This document shows positions 8,111-19,500 of a DNA stretch of 64,000 bases, in pieces (positions within the stretch are counted from its first letter, which is position 1; each line of letters begins with the position of its first letter). The notes below the pieces were generated by a model. That model ran no database searches. It was not told the DNA's origin and worked only from the letters and a program-made list of their open reading frames with translations. Source of the stretch: Synechococcus sp. JA-3-3Ab (GTDB lineage Bacteria; Cyanobacteriota; Cyanobacteriia; Thermostichales; Thermostichaceae). The position numbers and the translations under genes were made by a program. The stretch spans positions 186,001-250,000 of the forward strand of contig NC_007775.1 in assembly GCF_000013205.1 (NCBI RefSeq). Reading direction: 5' to 3'.

Positions 8111-9700
8111 ATGGAGACTGCCGGGATCGTTGGCGTTAGCGGTGCGGAGCCTTCTCTAGGCCAATTGCTCAACCAAGCCGGGATCCAACCCCAGGTGGTT
8201 CAGGGATCCCTAGAGGGCGTGCAGGTCAGGGGTCTGTGTGCCGATTCGCGCCAGGTGCAGGCTGGGGATCTCTTCTTGGGCATGCCGGGATCCCGCGTTG
8301 ACGGCGGCGAGTTTGTCCGCGAGGCGCTCACCCGAGGAGCCGTGGCGGCCCTTATTGCCCAGGAGGCTTGGGAGAAAGTTAGCGGAGAGGCTGGAGGAGG
8401 CAGTCAGCCCATTCTGGTTTTGCCCCGCAGCGGCATCAACAGGGCCCTGGCCCAGGTGGCGGCGGCCTTCTACGGCTTTCCCGCCCGCCAGCTTACCCTG
8501 GTGGGAGTTACCGGCACCAACGGCAAGACCACCACCACCCATCTCATCGAGCATCTGCTGCAGGCCGCCGGTCGCCCCACTGCTTTGCTGGGCACCCTCT
8601 ACAACCGCTGGCCTGGGCACTGTGAAGTAGCCCCCCACACCACCCTGTTTCCGCTGGAGCTGCAGCGCAGCCTGAGACAAGCCAAAGAAGCCGGGGCGGA
8701 GGTGGCGGTGATGGAGGTCAGCTCCCATGCCTTGGCCCAGGATCGGGCCTGGGGGTGTAGCTTTGCCGCTGCCGTCTGGACCAACCTCACCCAGGATCAC
8801 CTGGATTTCCACGGCAGCATGGAAAACTACTGGCAGGCCAAGGCCACCCTCTTCCAGCCGGAGTACTTGCAGGGGCGGGCGGTGGTCAACGCCGACGACG
8901 AGGGGGGACGGCGGCTGCTTGAGACCATCCCAGCCTCTCTGGAGCCCTGGGCCTATTCCCTGCAGCCCCTGGAAGGGATCCCTGCCCTCTGGCCCGGCGA
9001 CGTTCAAGTTCACCCCAACGGCCTGCAGGCCACCCTGCACACCCCTCTGGGCACCTTGGCCGTGGCAGCGCCCCTGGTGGGATCCTTCAACCTGGCCAAC
9101 CTGCTGGCGGCGGTGGGGGTGGCGCTGCACCTGGGGATCCCCCTTGAGCTCATCCAGGCGGCCCTGCCCCATTTTCCCGGGGTGCCGGGGCGGATGGAGC
9201 GGGTAACCTTGCCGGGGCAGGACATCACGGTAATCGTGGACTATGCCCACACCCCCGATGGGCTGGAGAACTTGCTCAAGGCCCTGCGCCCGCAAGTGCA
9301 AGGCCGGCTGATCTGCGTCTTTGGCTGTGGCGGGGATCGGGATCGGGGCAAACGCCCACAGATGGGCCGCATTGCCGCCACCTGGGCCGACCGGGTGGTG
9401 GTGACCTCGGATAACCCCCGCACCGAGGATCCACAGCAGATCTTGCAGGATATCCTGGCCGGGATCCCTGGATCCCCCTGGGCGGTGGAGGTGGATCGGC
9501 GCCAAGCCATCCGCCTGGCCATCCTAGAGGCCCAGCCGGGCGATACGGTGGTGATTGCCGGCAAAGGCCACGAGGACTACCAGATCCTGGGCAGGGAGAA
9601 AATCCACTTCGACGACCGAGAAGAAGCCCGTGCCGCCCTCGCCCTACGCCTCTGCTCCCCTCTCCCTTTGGGAGAGGGGCTGGGGGTGAGGGGCGGCTAA
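8111..9700 (+). CDS. murE: UDP-N-acetylmuramoyl-L-alanyl-D-glutamate--2,6-diaminopimelate ligase
   Basis: 529 residues from ATG 8111, which has GAGAGG five bases upstream; GTG 8099 is an in-frame alternative. MurE adds the third peptide-stem residue of peptidoglycan in the cytoplasm. The N-terminal domain has [18 protein letters not shown], the central domain the ATP loop [11 protein letters not shown], and the C-terminal domain the DNPRTEDP motif, which selects meso-diaminopimelate over lysine. The last 16 residues or so ([14 protein letters not shown]) come from a copy of the CCCTC palindromic repeat, which also supplies the stop. The stop overlaps that of convergent carA by two bases. Confidence 0.96.
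   Translation: METAGIVGVSGAEPSLGQLLNQAGIQPQVVQGSLEGVQVRGLCADSRQVQAGDLFLGMPGSRVDGGEFVREALTRGAVAALIAQEAWEKVSGEAGGGSQPILVLPRSGINRALAQVAAAFYGFPARQLTLVGVTGTNGKTTTTHLIEHLLQAAGRPTALLGTLYNRWPGHCEVAPHTTLFPLELQRSLRQAKEAGAEVAVMEVSSHALAQDRAWGCSFAAAVWTNLTQDHLDFHGSMENYWQAKATLFQPEYLQGRAVVNADDEGGRRLLETIPASLEPWAYSLQPLEGIPALWPGDVQVHPNGLQATLHTPLGTLAVAAPLVGSFNLANLLAAVGVALHLGIPLELIQAALPHFPGVPGRMERVTLPGQDITVIVDYAHTPDGLENLLKALRPQVQGRLICVFGCGGDRDRGKRPQMGRIAATWADRVVVTSDNPRTEDPQQILQDILAGIPGSPWAVEVDRRQAIRLAILEAQPGDTVVIAGKGHEDYQILGREKIHFDDREEARAALALRLCSPLPLGEGLGVRGG
9655..9693. repeat. CCCTC palindromic repeat, copy 1 (in murE 3' end)
   Basis: Inverted repeat CCTCTCCCTTTGGGAGAGG followed by GGCTGGGGGTGAGGGG. It is in frame with murE and encodes its C-terminal residues, and lies in the convergent murE/carA junction, where it could also act as a bidirectional RNA hairpin. 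Confidence 0.85.
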
Positions 9701-10884
9701 CGCGAGCGGTTTTGCAGCATCAGCTCGACAAACTCCCGAAAGAGGTGGTCGGCATCGTGGGGGCCGGGGCTGGCTTCCGGGTGGTACTGCACCGAAAAGA
9801 GGGGCAACTGGCGGTGGCGGATCCCGGCCACGGTGCGGTCATTGAGGTTGAGGTAGCTGATCGCCACCCCATCCCCAGGGAGCGAAGCGGCCTCCACCGC
9901 AAAGCCGTGGTTTTGGCTGGTGATCTCCACTTCCTTCTCCAGCCCACAGGGGTGGTTGAGGCCGCGGTGGCCGAACTTGAGCTTGTAGGTGGATCCGCCC
10001 AGGGCCAGGCTGAGGATCTGGTGGCCTAGGCAGATGCCGAACATCGGCTTCCCGCTCTGCAGCAGCGCCTGGGTGGTGCGGATGGCCGTCGTCTCTGCCG
10101 CCGGATCCCCCGGCCCGTTGGAGAGGAGGATCCCGTCGGGGTTGTAACTCAAAATCTCCTCGGGGCTGGCGTGGGCCGGCAACACCATCACCCGGCAGCC
10201 GTAGCGGGCCAGGCGGCGCAAGATGTTGCGCTTGATGCCAAAATCCAGCGCCACCACCCGCAAGGGGGGATCCGGAATCGGGATCCCTTGGCTGCGGCCA
10301 TAGTCCCAGTCGGCGGGGGTGGGCTCCAGCCACTCGTAGGGCTTAGGGGTTGTTACCTCTGCCACCAGGCTCAGCCCCTGCATGGAAGGGGCCTGGCGCA
10401 CCCGCTCCAGCAACGCCTGCGGATCCAGGATCTCCGTCGAGATGGCCCCATTCATCACCCCCTGGGAGCGCAGCCGCCGCGTCAGGGCCCGCGTGTCCAC
10501 CCCAGCAATGCCCGGGATCCCGTGCCCTTTTAGATATTCAGGCAGGGTTCCTGTGGCCCGCCAGGAGCTGGCCAGGCGCGACACGTTGCGGGCGATGATC
10601 CCGGCGGCCTGGGGCCGGGCCGACTCCTGATCCAGCTCGTTGATCCCGGTGTTCCCCAACTCCGGGCAGGTGAACGTGATCAACTGCCCCCGATAGCTTG
10701 GATCGGTAATCACCTCCTGGTAGCCGGTCATGCCCGTGTTGAACACCACCTCCCCCACCGCCGTGCCTGGCGCCCCAAACGACCAGCCGGGGAAGGCGGT
10801 GCCATCGGCCAGCACCAACAGAGCCGGCTGCCGAGCGTGCCAGGGGAAGACTTTTTCCGGAGCTTCAAGAGTTGAGGAGACCAT
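9697..10884 (-). CDS. carA: Carbamoyl-phosphate synthase small subunit
   Basis: 395 residues from ATG 10884 ([13 protein letters not shown]). A longer frame from 10944 begins inside a CCCTC repeat and adds [10 protein letters not shown]-type residues, so it is rejected as a start. CarA hydrolyses glutamine and channels ammonia to CarB for arginine and pyrimidine synthesis. The N-terminal domain has [21 protein letters not shown]. The class I amidotransferase domain has the nucleophile Cys in FGICLGHQ and the His/Glu pair in [11 protein letters not shown]. It lies about 100 bases downstream of the pseudopilin genes on the same strand, separated by a repeat copy, so co-transcription is uncertain. 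Confidence 0.97.
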   Translation of the reverse strand: MVSSTLEAPEKVFPWHARQPALLVLADGTAFPGWSFGAPGTAVGEVVFNTGMTGYQEVITDPSYRGQLITFTCPELGNTGINELDQESARPQAAGIIARNVSRLASSWRATGTLPEYLKGHGIPGIAGVDTRALTRRLRSQGVMNGAISTEILDPQALLERVRQAPSMQGLSLVAEVTTPKPYEWLEPTPADWDYGRSQGIPIPDPPLRVVALDFGIKRNILRRLARYGCRVMVLPAHASPEEILSYNPDGILLSNGPGDPAAETTAIRTTQALLQSGKPMFGICLGHQILSLALGGSTYKLKFGHRGLNHPCGLEKEVEITSQNHGFAVEAASLPGDGVAISYLNLNDRTVAGIRHRQLPLFSVQYHPEASPGPHDADHLFREFVELMLQNRSR

Positions 10885-10902
10885 AACCTGTGAACCTAGA
10901 CA

Positions 10903-10941
10903 ACCCCCCTCTCCCAAAGGGAGAGGGGCTGGGGGTGAGGG
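10903..10941. repeat. CCCTC palindromic repeat, copy 2
   Basis: CCCCTCTCCCAAAGGGAGAGGGG then CTGGGGGTGAGGG, between carA and the gspH-like gene. The 11-bp stem could end transcripts coming from the pilin cluster, although no T-run follows. Confidence 0.85.
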
Positions 10942-10980
10942 CAATGGACCGGGATCGGCAGCCTGCCTATCCTACCCCAA

Positions 10981-11541
10981 CTAGACCTCCTCCGGCTCGT
11001 TGGCCACGTTGCCACACTCGGGGTTGTTGTCCTTGCGCAGGGTGCCGATCAACGTGCTCACCACCACGCAGCGGTTCTCGCCTTGGGAGTAGGTGCTGCT
11101 GACTACAAAGCGCCCCAACTGACGCGCCCGCCCCTCCGAGTCGAAAACGGCCCTTCCGCCGTTGAAGGTATTGCTGACAGTAACAAAATTATTCAGGCGC
11201 ACCCACTGGCAAGGGGTGGGCTCATCGCAAAGGCCCTCCTCGTCCTGGATCACCAGCGTGGGGACATTGGGATCTGAGTTATCGATCCCGACCACCCAAG
11301 CGCGGCCCTGGAGAGAGGCTCTGGCGTTGGTGCGGGCGGTGCGCAGGGCTCGCTCCACCTTGTTTTGCGCGTCCTCCAGTTGGATGCGCGCCCAGATGTT
11401 GATCCCGGAGGGGACGGCCAGCCCGGCCAGAATGCCGATAATAACCACCACCGCCAGGACTTCTACCAGCGTAAAGCCCAGGGATCGAAGCGGCTGAGCT
11501 CGGCCAATTGTTTTTTTCTCCAAGGCCAACATACTGGACAT
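10981..11541 (-). CDS. GspH/FimT-type pseudopilin
   Basis: 186 residues with a type III (prepilin) signal: a short basic leader, then cleavage before Phe in LGFTLVEVLAVVVIIGILAGLAVP. The Glu at +5 of the mature protein (FTLVE) is conserved for pilin assembly. The hydrophobic helix is followed by a polar helix (EDAQNKVERALRTARTNA) and a beta-rich domain, the GspH/FimT layout. Minor pseudopilins of this kind prime or cap type IV pili and related secretion filaments. It starts five bases after the preceding pseudopilin gene ends, so the two share an operon. Cleavage would need PilD, which is not in the window. Confidence 0.82.
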   Translation of the reverse strand: MSSMLALEKKTIGRAQPLRSLGFTLVEVLAVVVIIGILAGLAVPSGINIWARIQLEDAQNKVERALRTARTNARASLQGRAWVVGIDNSDPNVPTLVIQDEEGLCDEPTPCQWVRLNNFVTVSNTFNGGRAVFDSEGRARQLGRFVVSSTYSQGENRCVVVSTLIGTLRKDNNPECGNVANEPEEV

Positions 11542-11546
11542 TCCCC

Positions 11547-12674
11547 CTAGGAGAGCTGACGGTTGATAACGCCGCGGGCAAGAACCAGTGTTTGCATTGG
11601 CAGCAAGTAGCGCGACACCTCTGAGATATCGACGCTGGTGGCATTTCGGATGTAGCGACGGAAAAGGCCAGGGTTGGCCCGCTCCATGGCCGTGGCGGTG
11701 ATGTTGATGATCACATCCTGCGGTCGGTCAGCGCCGACGCTTTGCCGCACGCAGACATAGAAGCCCACGTCGTTTTGGTTATCTTCCAGCTCTGGGAAGG
11801 TGACGCCGTTGGGCCTGCCGCCACCAAAGGCATAGCCCTGCGGGCAAGCGGGCGCAACCTGCGGACTTCCCTCTCGGCTGCTGAAGATGTTGGAGACTAG
11901 AGTTGTCAGGCGGGGGCCATCTGTCCTGCCGGCAATCGGGATCTGGCGTGCTCGGGCCTGCTCGGAAGGCCAAGCGAGAAAACCATCTCGGAAAGGATCG
12001 GGATCTTCGACAAAGAACGGGCTGCGCCCGGCGCAGTCGTTGTTCCCCTGCCTTGCAAAAGGTCTCAGCTCAAAACGCTCGATCCGCGCGTTGCCTTCCC
12101 AAGGGGTTGTCGAACCATCCGCCAAGTTGCCGGCGTTGTTGTAGTTGCGGCGCAGGTAATACACCACCAAGGTGTAGATGCCGCGGCGGCTGAGCAGCGT
12201 TTCCCAATCCGCATTTCTGCCGTTCTGGTCGCGCGGGAACCCATCAGGTGGTTGGTTGGGCAATCTAGCACGGCCTTCGCGAATCTGTTGCAAGGTGGGG
12301 TTGCCCGCGTAGCATCCCTGCGGGATCGGCTCCAGCTTCCAAAAGGCGACAACCGGGATAGCGCCCGCGGGTTGGCGGATCCAGCCGGGGGTGTAAAGCC
12401 GCTGGATAACATCCGGGATCCCGTCTCCATTGGGTTGTTCGGTGTCGTTGTAAATGTAGAGAGCCTCCGCCAGATCCTGCTGGATATATTCCATGGCTTG
12501 GGTCAGCTCCGCCTGCACCTGGGTGCGCCCTGTCTCCTCCCGATCCAGCCGCATCGTCTCGACGACGATCATCCCTGTGGCCAGGAGAAAGATGGAGGCA
12601 ATCAGCAGCGAGACCAACAACTCAATGAGGGTAAACCCTCTGCTGGCTCGGCGGCGAAAACTCTTGAAAACCAT
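11547..12674 (-). CDS. PilW-like pseudopilin, HpsC-like
   Basis: 375 residues from ATG 12674; an upstream TTG at 12698 is open but has no advantage. The prepilin signal is RRRASRGFTLIELLVSLLIASIFLLATGMIV, with Glu at mature +5. The long extracytoplasmic domain is rich in Asn, Pro and Arg, as in PilW-family minor pilins. In filamentous cyanobacteria the hormogonium polysaccharide locus encodes pseudopilins HpsB and HpsC next to HpsA; the order and sizes here agree. The HpsC name is from layout and general features, so I leave the symbol blank. Confidence 0.75.
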   Translation of the reverse strand: MVFKSFRRRASRGFTLIELLVSLLIASIFLLATGMIVVETMRLDREETGRTQVQAELTQAMEYIQQDLAEALYIYNDTEQPNGDGIPDVIQRLYTPGWIRQPAGAIPVVAFWKLEPIPQGCYAGNPTLQQIREGRARLPNQPPDGFPRDQNGRNADWETLLSRRGIYTLVVYYLRRNYNNAGNLADGSTTPWEGNARIERFELRPFARQGNNDCAGRSPFFVEDPDPFRDGFLAWPSEQARARQIPIAGRTDGPRLTTLVSNIFSSREGSPQVAPACPQGYAFGGGRPNGVTFPELEDNQNDVGFYVCVRQSVGADRPQDVIINITATAMERANPGLFRRYIRNATSVDISEVSRYLLPMQTLVLARGVINRQLS

Positions 12675-12730
12675 AGGGAAACACCCCCATCTTCTCAACA
12701 GGTTTTGCGGGAAGGAACTTAGGCTCTACC

Positions 12731-13495
12731 TCACGGTGCAACAGGATTAACAGGCAGGGGGAAAGCCCGGCACCTCTCGACGGGATCCTCACCTCTGGCG
12801 ATGGCTATCTGCCGGCAAACATCTCCCAAGTTGGCGGCGGGGTTGACTTCTACAAACGAGGCGGCCATGGGAAAGAGCCAGACATCGGCATTGGCCAAGT
12901 TCTGGTTGGCCGAAACCACCTCCGCCCTCAAGCCAGGCAGCGCTCGGCGAGTGTTTGGATCAAAAGAAAAGCGGTGGTAAACCCTCACACCCATGAGAAA
13001 GCTGCAGGGCACTCCCGCGATGATCTCATTTTGGCGCCGGTCGATGCAGGGTGCCCCCTCGTCGCGGAAGGTTTGGATGACGTACTCTTCCGGATTCCGC
13101 CCCGGCACTTGAACTTGGGCCAGGCGAAGAGAATACCTGTCTCTGTGCATGTAGTTGCCGGCATTTGCATCGGCGGGCATTTCGTCAGGGGGTGGGGTGT
13201 CTGCCAGCGGGTCGGCTCCTACCATAGGCAGTTGGGCCAACCGAACTGGATCCTGAAAAGCCCTTGGAGCAGCAGCCAGCTCGATATCCACCAGGGTGCG
13301 GATGCGATCCACCTCCTCCTGGGCCAGGCGATTGGCCAGCTCCACCCGCTCGCTCATGGCCCGCCGGTAGGCAACTAAGGTAAGGGCAGGGGCAAGAGCA
13401 GCCATGGCCAGGGCCACGAGGACGACCGAAGCCAAGACTTCAATGAGGGTGAAACCCTCCGCTTGGTGTTGCTGCCAAAGCCGCCACTTGTTCAT
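12731..13495 (-). CDS. PilV-like pseudopilin, HpsB-like
   Basis: 254 residues with prepilin signal EGFTLIEVLASVVLVALAMAALAPAL and Glu at mature +5. A helical stalk (RVELANRLAQEEVDRIRTLV) leads into a globular domain with two well-separated cysteines (APCIDRR and GVPCSFLMG) that could form a disulphide outside the cytoplasm. It lies between the HpsA-like gene (57 bases upstream) and the PilW-like gene (56 bases downstream), all on the minus strand. The position is that of hpsB in filamentous cyanobacteria. Confidence 0.75.
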   Translation of the reverse strand: MNKWRLWQQHQAEGFTLIEVLASVVLVALAMAALAPALTLVAYRRAMSERVELANRLAQEEVDRIRTLVDIELAAAPRAFQDPVRLAQLPMVGADPLADTPPPDEMPADANAGNYMHRDRYSLRLAQVQVPGRNPEEYVIQTFRDEGAPCIDRRQNEIIAGVPCSFLMGVRVYHRFSFDPNTRRALPGLRAEVVSANQNLANADVWLFPMAASFVEVNPAANLGDVCRQIAIARGEDPVERCRAFPLPVNPVAP

Positions 13496-13552
13496 GGATC
13501 CCTCCCTGCTTTGCCCCTACCTTGAATCTACCCCTGGCCGAACGGGTTGATA

Positions 13553-16500
13553 TCAGTTGAACTCATTGCAGCCGCCAATCTGGGCAGACGGATCCAACGG
13601 CACATCCGGCTGGTTCTGAAGCTCGCAGCGCAGCCGCCGCACATACGGATCCTGTGGATCCAGCTCGCGCAAGAACTCGGTGCGCGTGTTGGAGGGGAAT
13701 TGGAAGCGGGACGACACAGGGCCGGGGCGGCGGGCAATTTGCAAGCCCACGTCATAGCCGAAGCGGCGGTTGGGTGGGTAGTAGTAGTCGAAGCCCCGCA
13801 CAAAGGTTGGATCGTCTACCAGAGCGGGTGGCTCAAAGCTGTGCTGCAGGAAGGGGCCGGTAGCATAGGTGCTGTAGTTGAGCTGGATCATCGAGCCGCT
13901 GAAGAAGAGGTTGGTATTTCTCCACAGCTCGTTGAGCCGCAGGAAGTTATGCATGCCGCCGGCAGTTTGATGCAGCCGCGAGGGCAGGGTACCGCTGATG
14001 GCAGTGGCGTTCACCCGCGTTTCCCTAGCTGGCTGCAGTTGATGGTTGTTTTCGCCAGTGTCGTTGCGGCGGCGCTGGTTTACATCCGCTGAGGCCAGCT
14101 CTTGGAAGCCGGGAATGGGAATAGGCCGGCGGGTTACTTCATCCAGGATCACCCCTAGCACTGGGTTGTCCCCAGCAAAGCCAGTGGTGGGCTTGTTCAG
14201 GTCCAGGGTGAAGGGCTCCACATCCACCCACTTCAAGTCGTCATTACTGCCACCTGCGCCACCGTTGAAGTCAATTTGCACCTGGATGGTGCTGCCGTTG
14301 GGCTTGACGTAGAAGCACAGGCCATTGCGGATATCTTCACTCCCTTTGTGGTCGATGTAGTAGCCGTCCGCGTACTTGGATGCGGGGGTGTAACCCTGCG
14401 CCGCAGCATTTTTGTTGACGCGGGCGTAGGGGTTGAGCGCCATCTGGGGCTGGATCTCTAGCCCTGGCTTGTTGGGATCCAAATCAAACCCAAACAGCGG
14501 ATCCCGATCCAAAACGTTCGTCGGCTCGCCTGGATCCCAAGCGCCATTGCCGTTGAGATCCTCAAAGGTGGGATCAGCACCTCCGATGGTGCGCAACGTG
14601 CTGGGGCGGCTGGCACCGGTGTAGGCGGTGTACTTGAAGCGGTCGTTGAAGTTGGGGCGAAACACCCCCGGTACCCAGAAGCCACCGTCGGTGGGAGTGA
14701 CCTTTTCTTCTGAGTCACAGCGAACAGTTCCATTGGGATTGAGCAATCGCCGCCGCAGTTGCCGCGCCCAGTCGTCGGTGCCTAGGCTAAGAGTTCCGGA
14801 AATCGGAGAAGCACCACTCTCGGCAGGGCGAATGCCGGGTTCTTTGCTGGGGTTGGCGATCTGGCTGGAGAGCAAATTGCCTCTCAGTCCGGCGCGGGCA
14901 GCATAGGCCGGTTCGCCAAACATCCAATTGAAGGCCGCCTGCAGAGCCTCGGCAGGGTTGGGCCACTTGGGCGGCTTGGGCACTCCCGCCTTCACCTCCA
15001 GCACCGGCGAGAGCTGCGGCTGCAGAGCAATGGTTACGCCCTCGGCAGGAGCCGCAGCCACCGTATTCACGCTGATGGTCTCCGGCTCCGGATCCGCTTG
15101 GATTTCCCAGACGGGGCGCAGATCCACCGTGTTGGGCTTGGCTGCCATCCACTCGCCCAAGGGGCTCTTGGAACGAGTTTCTGGGGCAAAGGTGCTCGAC
15201 CCGCAAGGCCGACCTTGACAGGTCAAAGATTGTGTCTGCGTTGCAGTGCGCGAGCAGGTGGGGCTGCTGGTGCTGTCGATGAGGGTGCCCGTCCGGGTTT
15301 GGGTAAAGGTTTTGGTTGTGCCGCAGGCGATTTGGTCGATGACCTCATCGCAACTGGCCGGCGTCCAAGGCCCCCAGTTGTAGTTGCAGGTCTGCCGGCA
15401 GTCGACCGTCTGGGATTGCGTCTCGGTGTAGCTGGTTCCGCAAACTGCCACTGTGCAGGTGCGGCGGCGAGTTTGGGTGACTCTGGTGCCACCGTTGGCC
15501 ACCGTACACTCAGGAGTCCATTCAGACCAAGCACCGCAGGTACCCCTCGGTTGGCAGGTAACCCGTCGAGGTGTTGGTGGCTGGCCTGGGCAGCCAGCAG
15601 GCAACGTTGCTGTTTGGTCAATGGTTACAGGCTGACAGATATTGGTCGGGCAGGGGGGATTCCAGATGGGATCGCAGGTCTTGCAATGCGCCTGGTTAGA
15701 CTCAAGAGCCTTCTGAGGATCCGGCTGGCATGGCTTGTTGACCGGCGGCAGCGGCTTTAGGTAGCGCAGGTCGTAGTCTTCCCACTCGCTGCCATCGCGG
15801 GTAGCAAAGCGCAGCCGGGCGTTGCCAGTGTTTTCATAGGTTTGAATTTCTATCAAGTAGGGCGAGTCCTGGGAGGGATCCGCGCACTCCAGCTCCAATC
15901 GCAGGGCAACCTCGTTGGCGCGGCCATCTTGCCAGGCTTCGGCCCCTGCTGCGTTTGGCCCTAGGTTGAGGGGAGTTCCGTTCCAAACTCCGCGGTTCTC
16001 GAAAGTGGCATCGGAGCCGTCCCGCCGGCGAATGATCAGCCGCACACCATCATCGCCCTCGAAAATGCGGTAGGTCTGCAAGCCCGGCCAACGGGGATAC
16101 AGCTCCCCTACCCAGCGCACCACGAAAAAGTCGTTGCCGTTGTTGTTGCCAGTCGGCCCTGCCCCACTTCTACGCCGCCAGCAGGAGCGCAGGAAGTTGA
16201 AGTGACCCGGGAAGTTGAGATCATCTGCGTCGGTCAGCAGATTCGTAAAGCCATTGTTGCCATCTGGCTCTCCGCAACTAGGCATCCAGAACCAGTCGCC
16301 GCGATCCCGTCGATCGGGGCTGACAGGCGGCACCGACAAGCGGCAAAGGGGCTGCAGGATGTCAACCAATGTGCCATTGCATTCGGGGGGATTATTGTAC
16401 AGCCGCTGCTTGAAAGGCGAGTTGGAGTCTAGCGTTGTGCTGTTGCCGAAAAAGTACTGGAAGCCTCCCCACCAGGGAAAATCGCCGCCGCTGCGGGCAA

Positions 16501-19500
16501 AGCGGCCAAGGGGCCCTGAGTTGCTCGGGTCATTGATAGCATCGCGCACGCAGGCCCAGCGTTGGTTGGTGTTGGCGCTGCCCAGGTTGTCCTTGGGGGG
16601 GCAAGTGTGAGTACTGCTGGTAAAGCCGTTGTTAAACCGACCGAGGGCGTCAGGCACTCCTTGCGCCGGGAATACCGGATCGGGCCAGCGCACTGCCCGC
16701 AGGTAGGGCAGGTTGTCCCTTTGAGCCTCTTCGGCCAGGGGGCCTACGGCTCCGGTGTCCCCAAACCCTGTGTCGCGTTTGTACCGGTTCTGCGGGCTGG
16801 TCAGCCAGCCGTTGTAGTACTCGGCCAGCAACCCAGAGCCGCCGGGATCCGGGCAGGGTCCCAGCGGAGCCACCAGCACCCAGCGGGAGGTATCCAGCAC
16901 CGGGTTGCCCAAAGCCGAAATGCGGGTGCCGAAGTTGGCATAGCCCACATCGGGTGCCCGCAAGGGCCGCACTGCCGGCACGCCACCGCCCGCCGTTCTG
17001 TCATCGTTATTGGGATCCGAATCGGCGTTGTTGAAGGGAGCCAGAATGGTGTCGCGGGCAAACACATCCGGCCAACCCGGTTGGTTGGTATTGTCGCCCA
17101 GGTTCTGGGCCCCGTTCGTGTTGTCGAAGCGCAGGACACCAGCACCATCTCTGTCGGGATCCGGAGCCGGCCAGTTGTTGCCGCGGATCACCAGCGCTTG
17201 GTTGAGGAAGGAGGTGTTGAATCCCAGGTTATCCCTGTCGTTCTCACCCCTGAGACAGCCGTAGTAATCCCACCGCCGAGGGGCTGATGCCCGCCCACCG
17301 TTGTAGTCCTGCCCGGGGTCGTAGTTAACGCCGCCGCCATTGAGGGTGCCATCCTGGACAAAGGCATCGTCGATGCTGCCATCGCAGAAATCGGCAGAGA
17401 GGATGTTCACCGCGTCGCCCAAGACCTCGCTGGGCCGCCAGAGATCCTCCGCCGCCCGGGCAAAGCGCCGGTCTTCCCGGTTTTCATTGGGTCCGGATCG
17501 CAGCCGCCCGTAGAAGTTTCTGTAGAGGCCAGTTTGCGGGTCGAACTCAAGGAGGGTGGTGAACTCCTCTAGCCGTCTCCCGTCCCTTGTCTGATGCAGG
17601 TTGAAGTCTCCTTGGATGTAGACGGGGTTATCAGAAACAAAGGAGAGACCAAAGACAGCTTCATCGAGGTTAAACCCGCCGCGGGCCAGCCTTGCTCCAT
17701 TGCGCAGCCGGAAGCCGTAGGGCCGCCGATCCGGATCGGCATAGTAGTCCACCGGTTTGGGGCTGAGTCCACCTGGATCGGAAACAGGGGGATCCCAGAC
17801 CGTTTGGCCATTGGCCGTGCCGCGACCCGGCTGGCCGGCGTTCATAATACCGGCGCTGCCCAAGTCACCGCTGGCATAGTCACTGCTGGCATTTCTGTTG
17901 CGCCAGCTGGTTAGGTAGCTATCAAAAGTGCCCAAGGGCGGGCGGGCAATGGCATCCTCCCGTACCGCATCTTCCCGGAAGGCGTAGAAAATGCCACCCT
18001 CGCGGCCTTCTTGCACACCGGCAGGCAGCCAAGTATCTCGCCAAGTATCTCCGTTGATCAACCCGTTGGCCTGTCCGTTGACGTTGTTGGTCAGCAGGGC
18101 CAGGTCGATGTTGAGGGTCCGCACCGCCATTGCCTCGCGGCCATCGTAAAAGACAGAATCTTTAAAGGGCACGCGGTAGCACTGGTTGCCAATCCGAATG
18201 AGATCAAATTGGTTGCTATTGGGGCCAGCAGCAGTGCAATTGGCTGGGGCATAGGGCAAAGCCCAGTTGCCAATTCCAGAACGGGGCTCCAGAGCAACCT
18301 CGTTTAAGTTGGTTACAGCCTGATAGCTGACTGTGCTCGGAAGGAAGGAGTAAGCGCTGCGCCGCTCCGTTTCCAGGGTATCCGTCTGGTTGAAACTGGT
18401 GGTCGGGAAGATGTAGCGCAGCGGCAGATAAAACCGATTGGCCGCCTCTCGGTTCCCAGCTCGGCTGGCTTGAATGTCGTTCCAGAGGGTTTGAGCCGCT
18501 GGATCCCCGGCATTGGCGGCCGCCTCAATGCGGAGCATGTTGTCGGCCAGCATGCCCAACATGCAGCCTGCCGTTTGCAGTGTCGATTGATCCGCCAAGC
18601 TGAGGTTTGTCGGGTTTTCAATGATTCGCCGCAGCTCCGAGAAGTTGCCAAAAGCCGTAATAAACGGATCCGGGTGAATGCGGCCCGCTTGTTGCTTGGG
18701 TGGATAGGCCCCGTCAGGATCGCCGGCAAAATTGGCCAGGTTGGTGAGGGCCGTCCACAAGGAGGTGCCCGGAGCTAGCCGAGCCTGCATCGGGGTTGGG
18801 TCATACTCCCAAACGTTGGTGCCCTCTCCAGTAAAGAAGTTGATGCCCAGTTGAGTACGCTGGTCGCCGGTAGGGAAGGTGGAAGCCCGCTGCAAGCTCC
18901 AGGGAGAGCCGGGGTGGGCTACCGTGGCCAGGCAAGCAATGGGGAAGCGCCCATCTCGGTGGCTGTAGTGGTAAACGGCTGTAGCCTGCACCGCCGCTGG
19001 GTTATCTCGCAGGGTTAGCCGTTGCCGCGCCTCGTTGCTGATGAAAATGGCCTGTAACTTGGTGGGATCGTTGGGATCCCCAGGCAGCACCAAAGGCAAA
19101 GGCAAAGAATCGGTGCGGGTTAGCTCCAGCCGCTGGCCCACGATCACCCGCAGACCTTCCACACGGGCCCGCCGCTCCCAATAGCCATCCAAGCCCACCT
19201 CGGAAAGGGCGCCTGGGGGTGGGTTGTCCTCGGTTAGAGATTCCCCCTGGTTGTTCCTGGCATCGGGAGGAATGGGATCACCGGCCTTAGCACGATACCT
19301 TTGCGCAAAGGTGTCCACGTCGCAGCCTCTCTGCGGGTCAGGAGTTACAGGCGGACGGTCGTAGCTGGCTTTGGGGCCAAAGCGGTTGTCAGCCCGATAG
19401 ACATCGTCTACATAGGGAGGGCAGACCTGGTCGGCACCAGCCTGAAAACCACCGGCCTTGATCCGCCCAGGGCTGCGAGGGTTCTTGGCGTTGAGAGGAG

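Noticed and set aside
8210-9505. 431-codon open frame antisense to murE
   Set aside because: A GC-skew shadow of murE: Gly/Gln/His-rich translation with no motifs.
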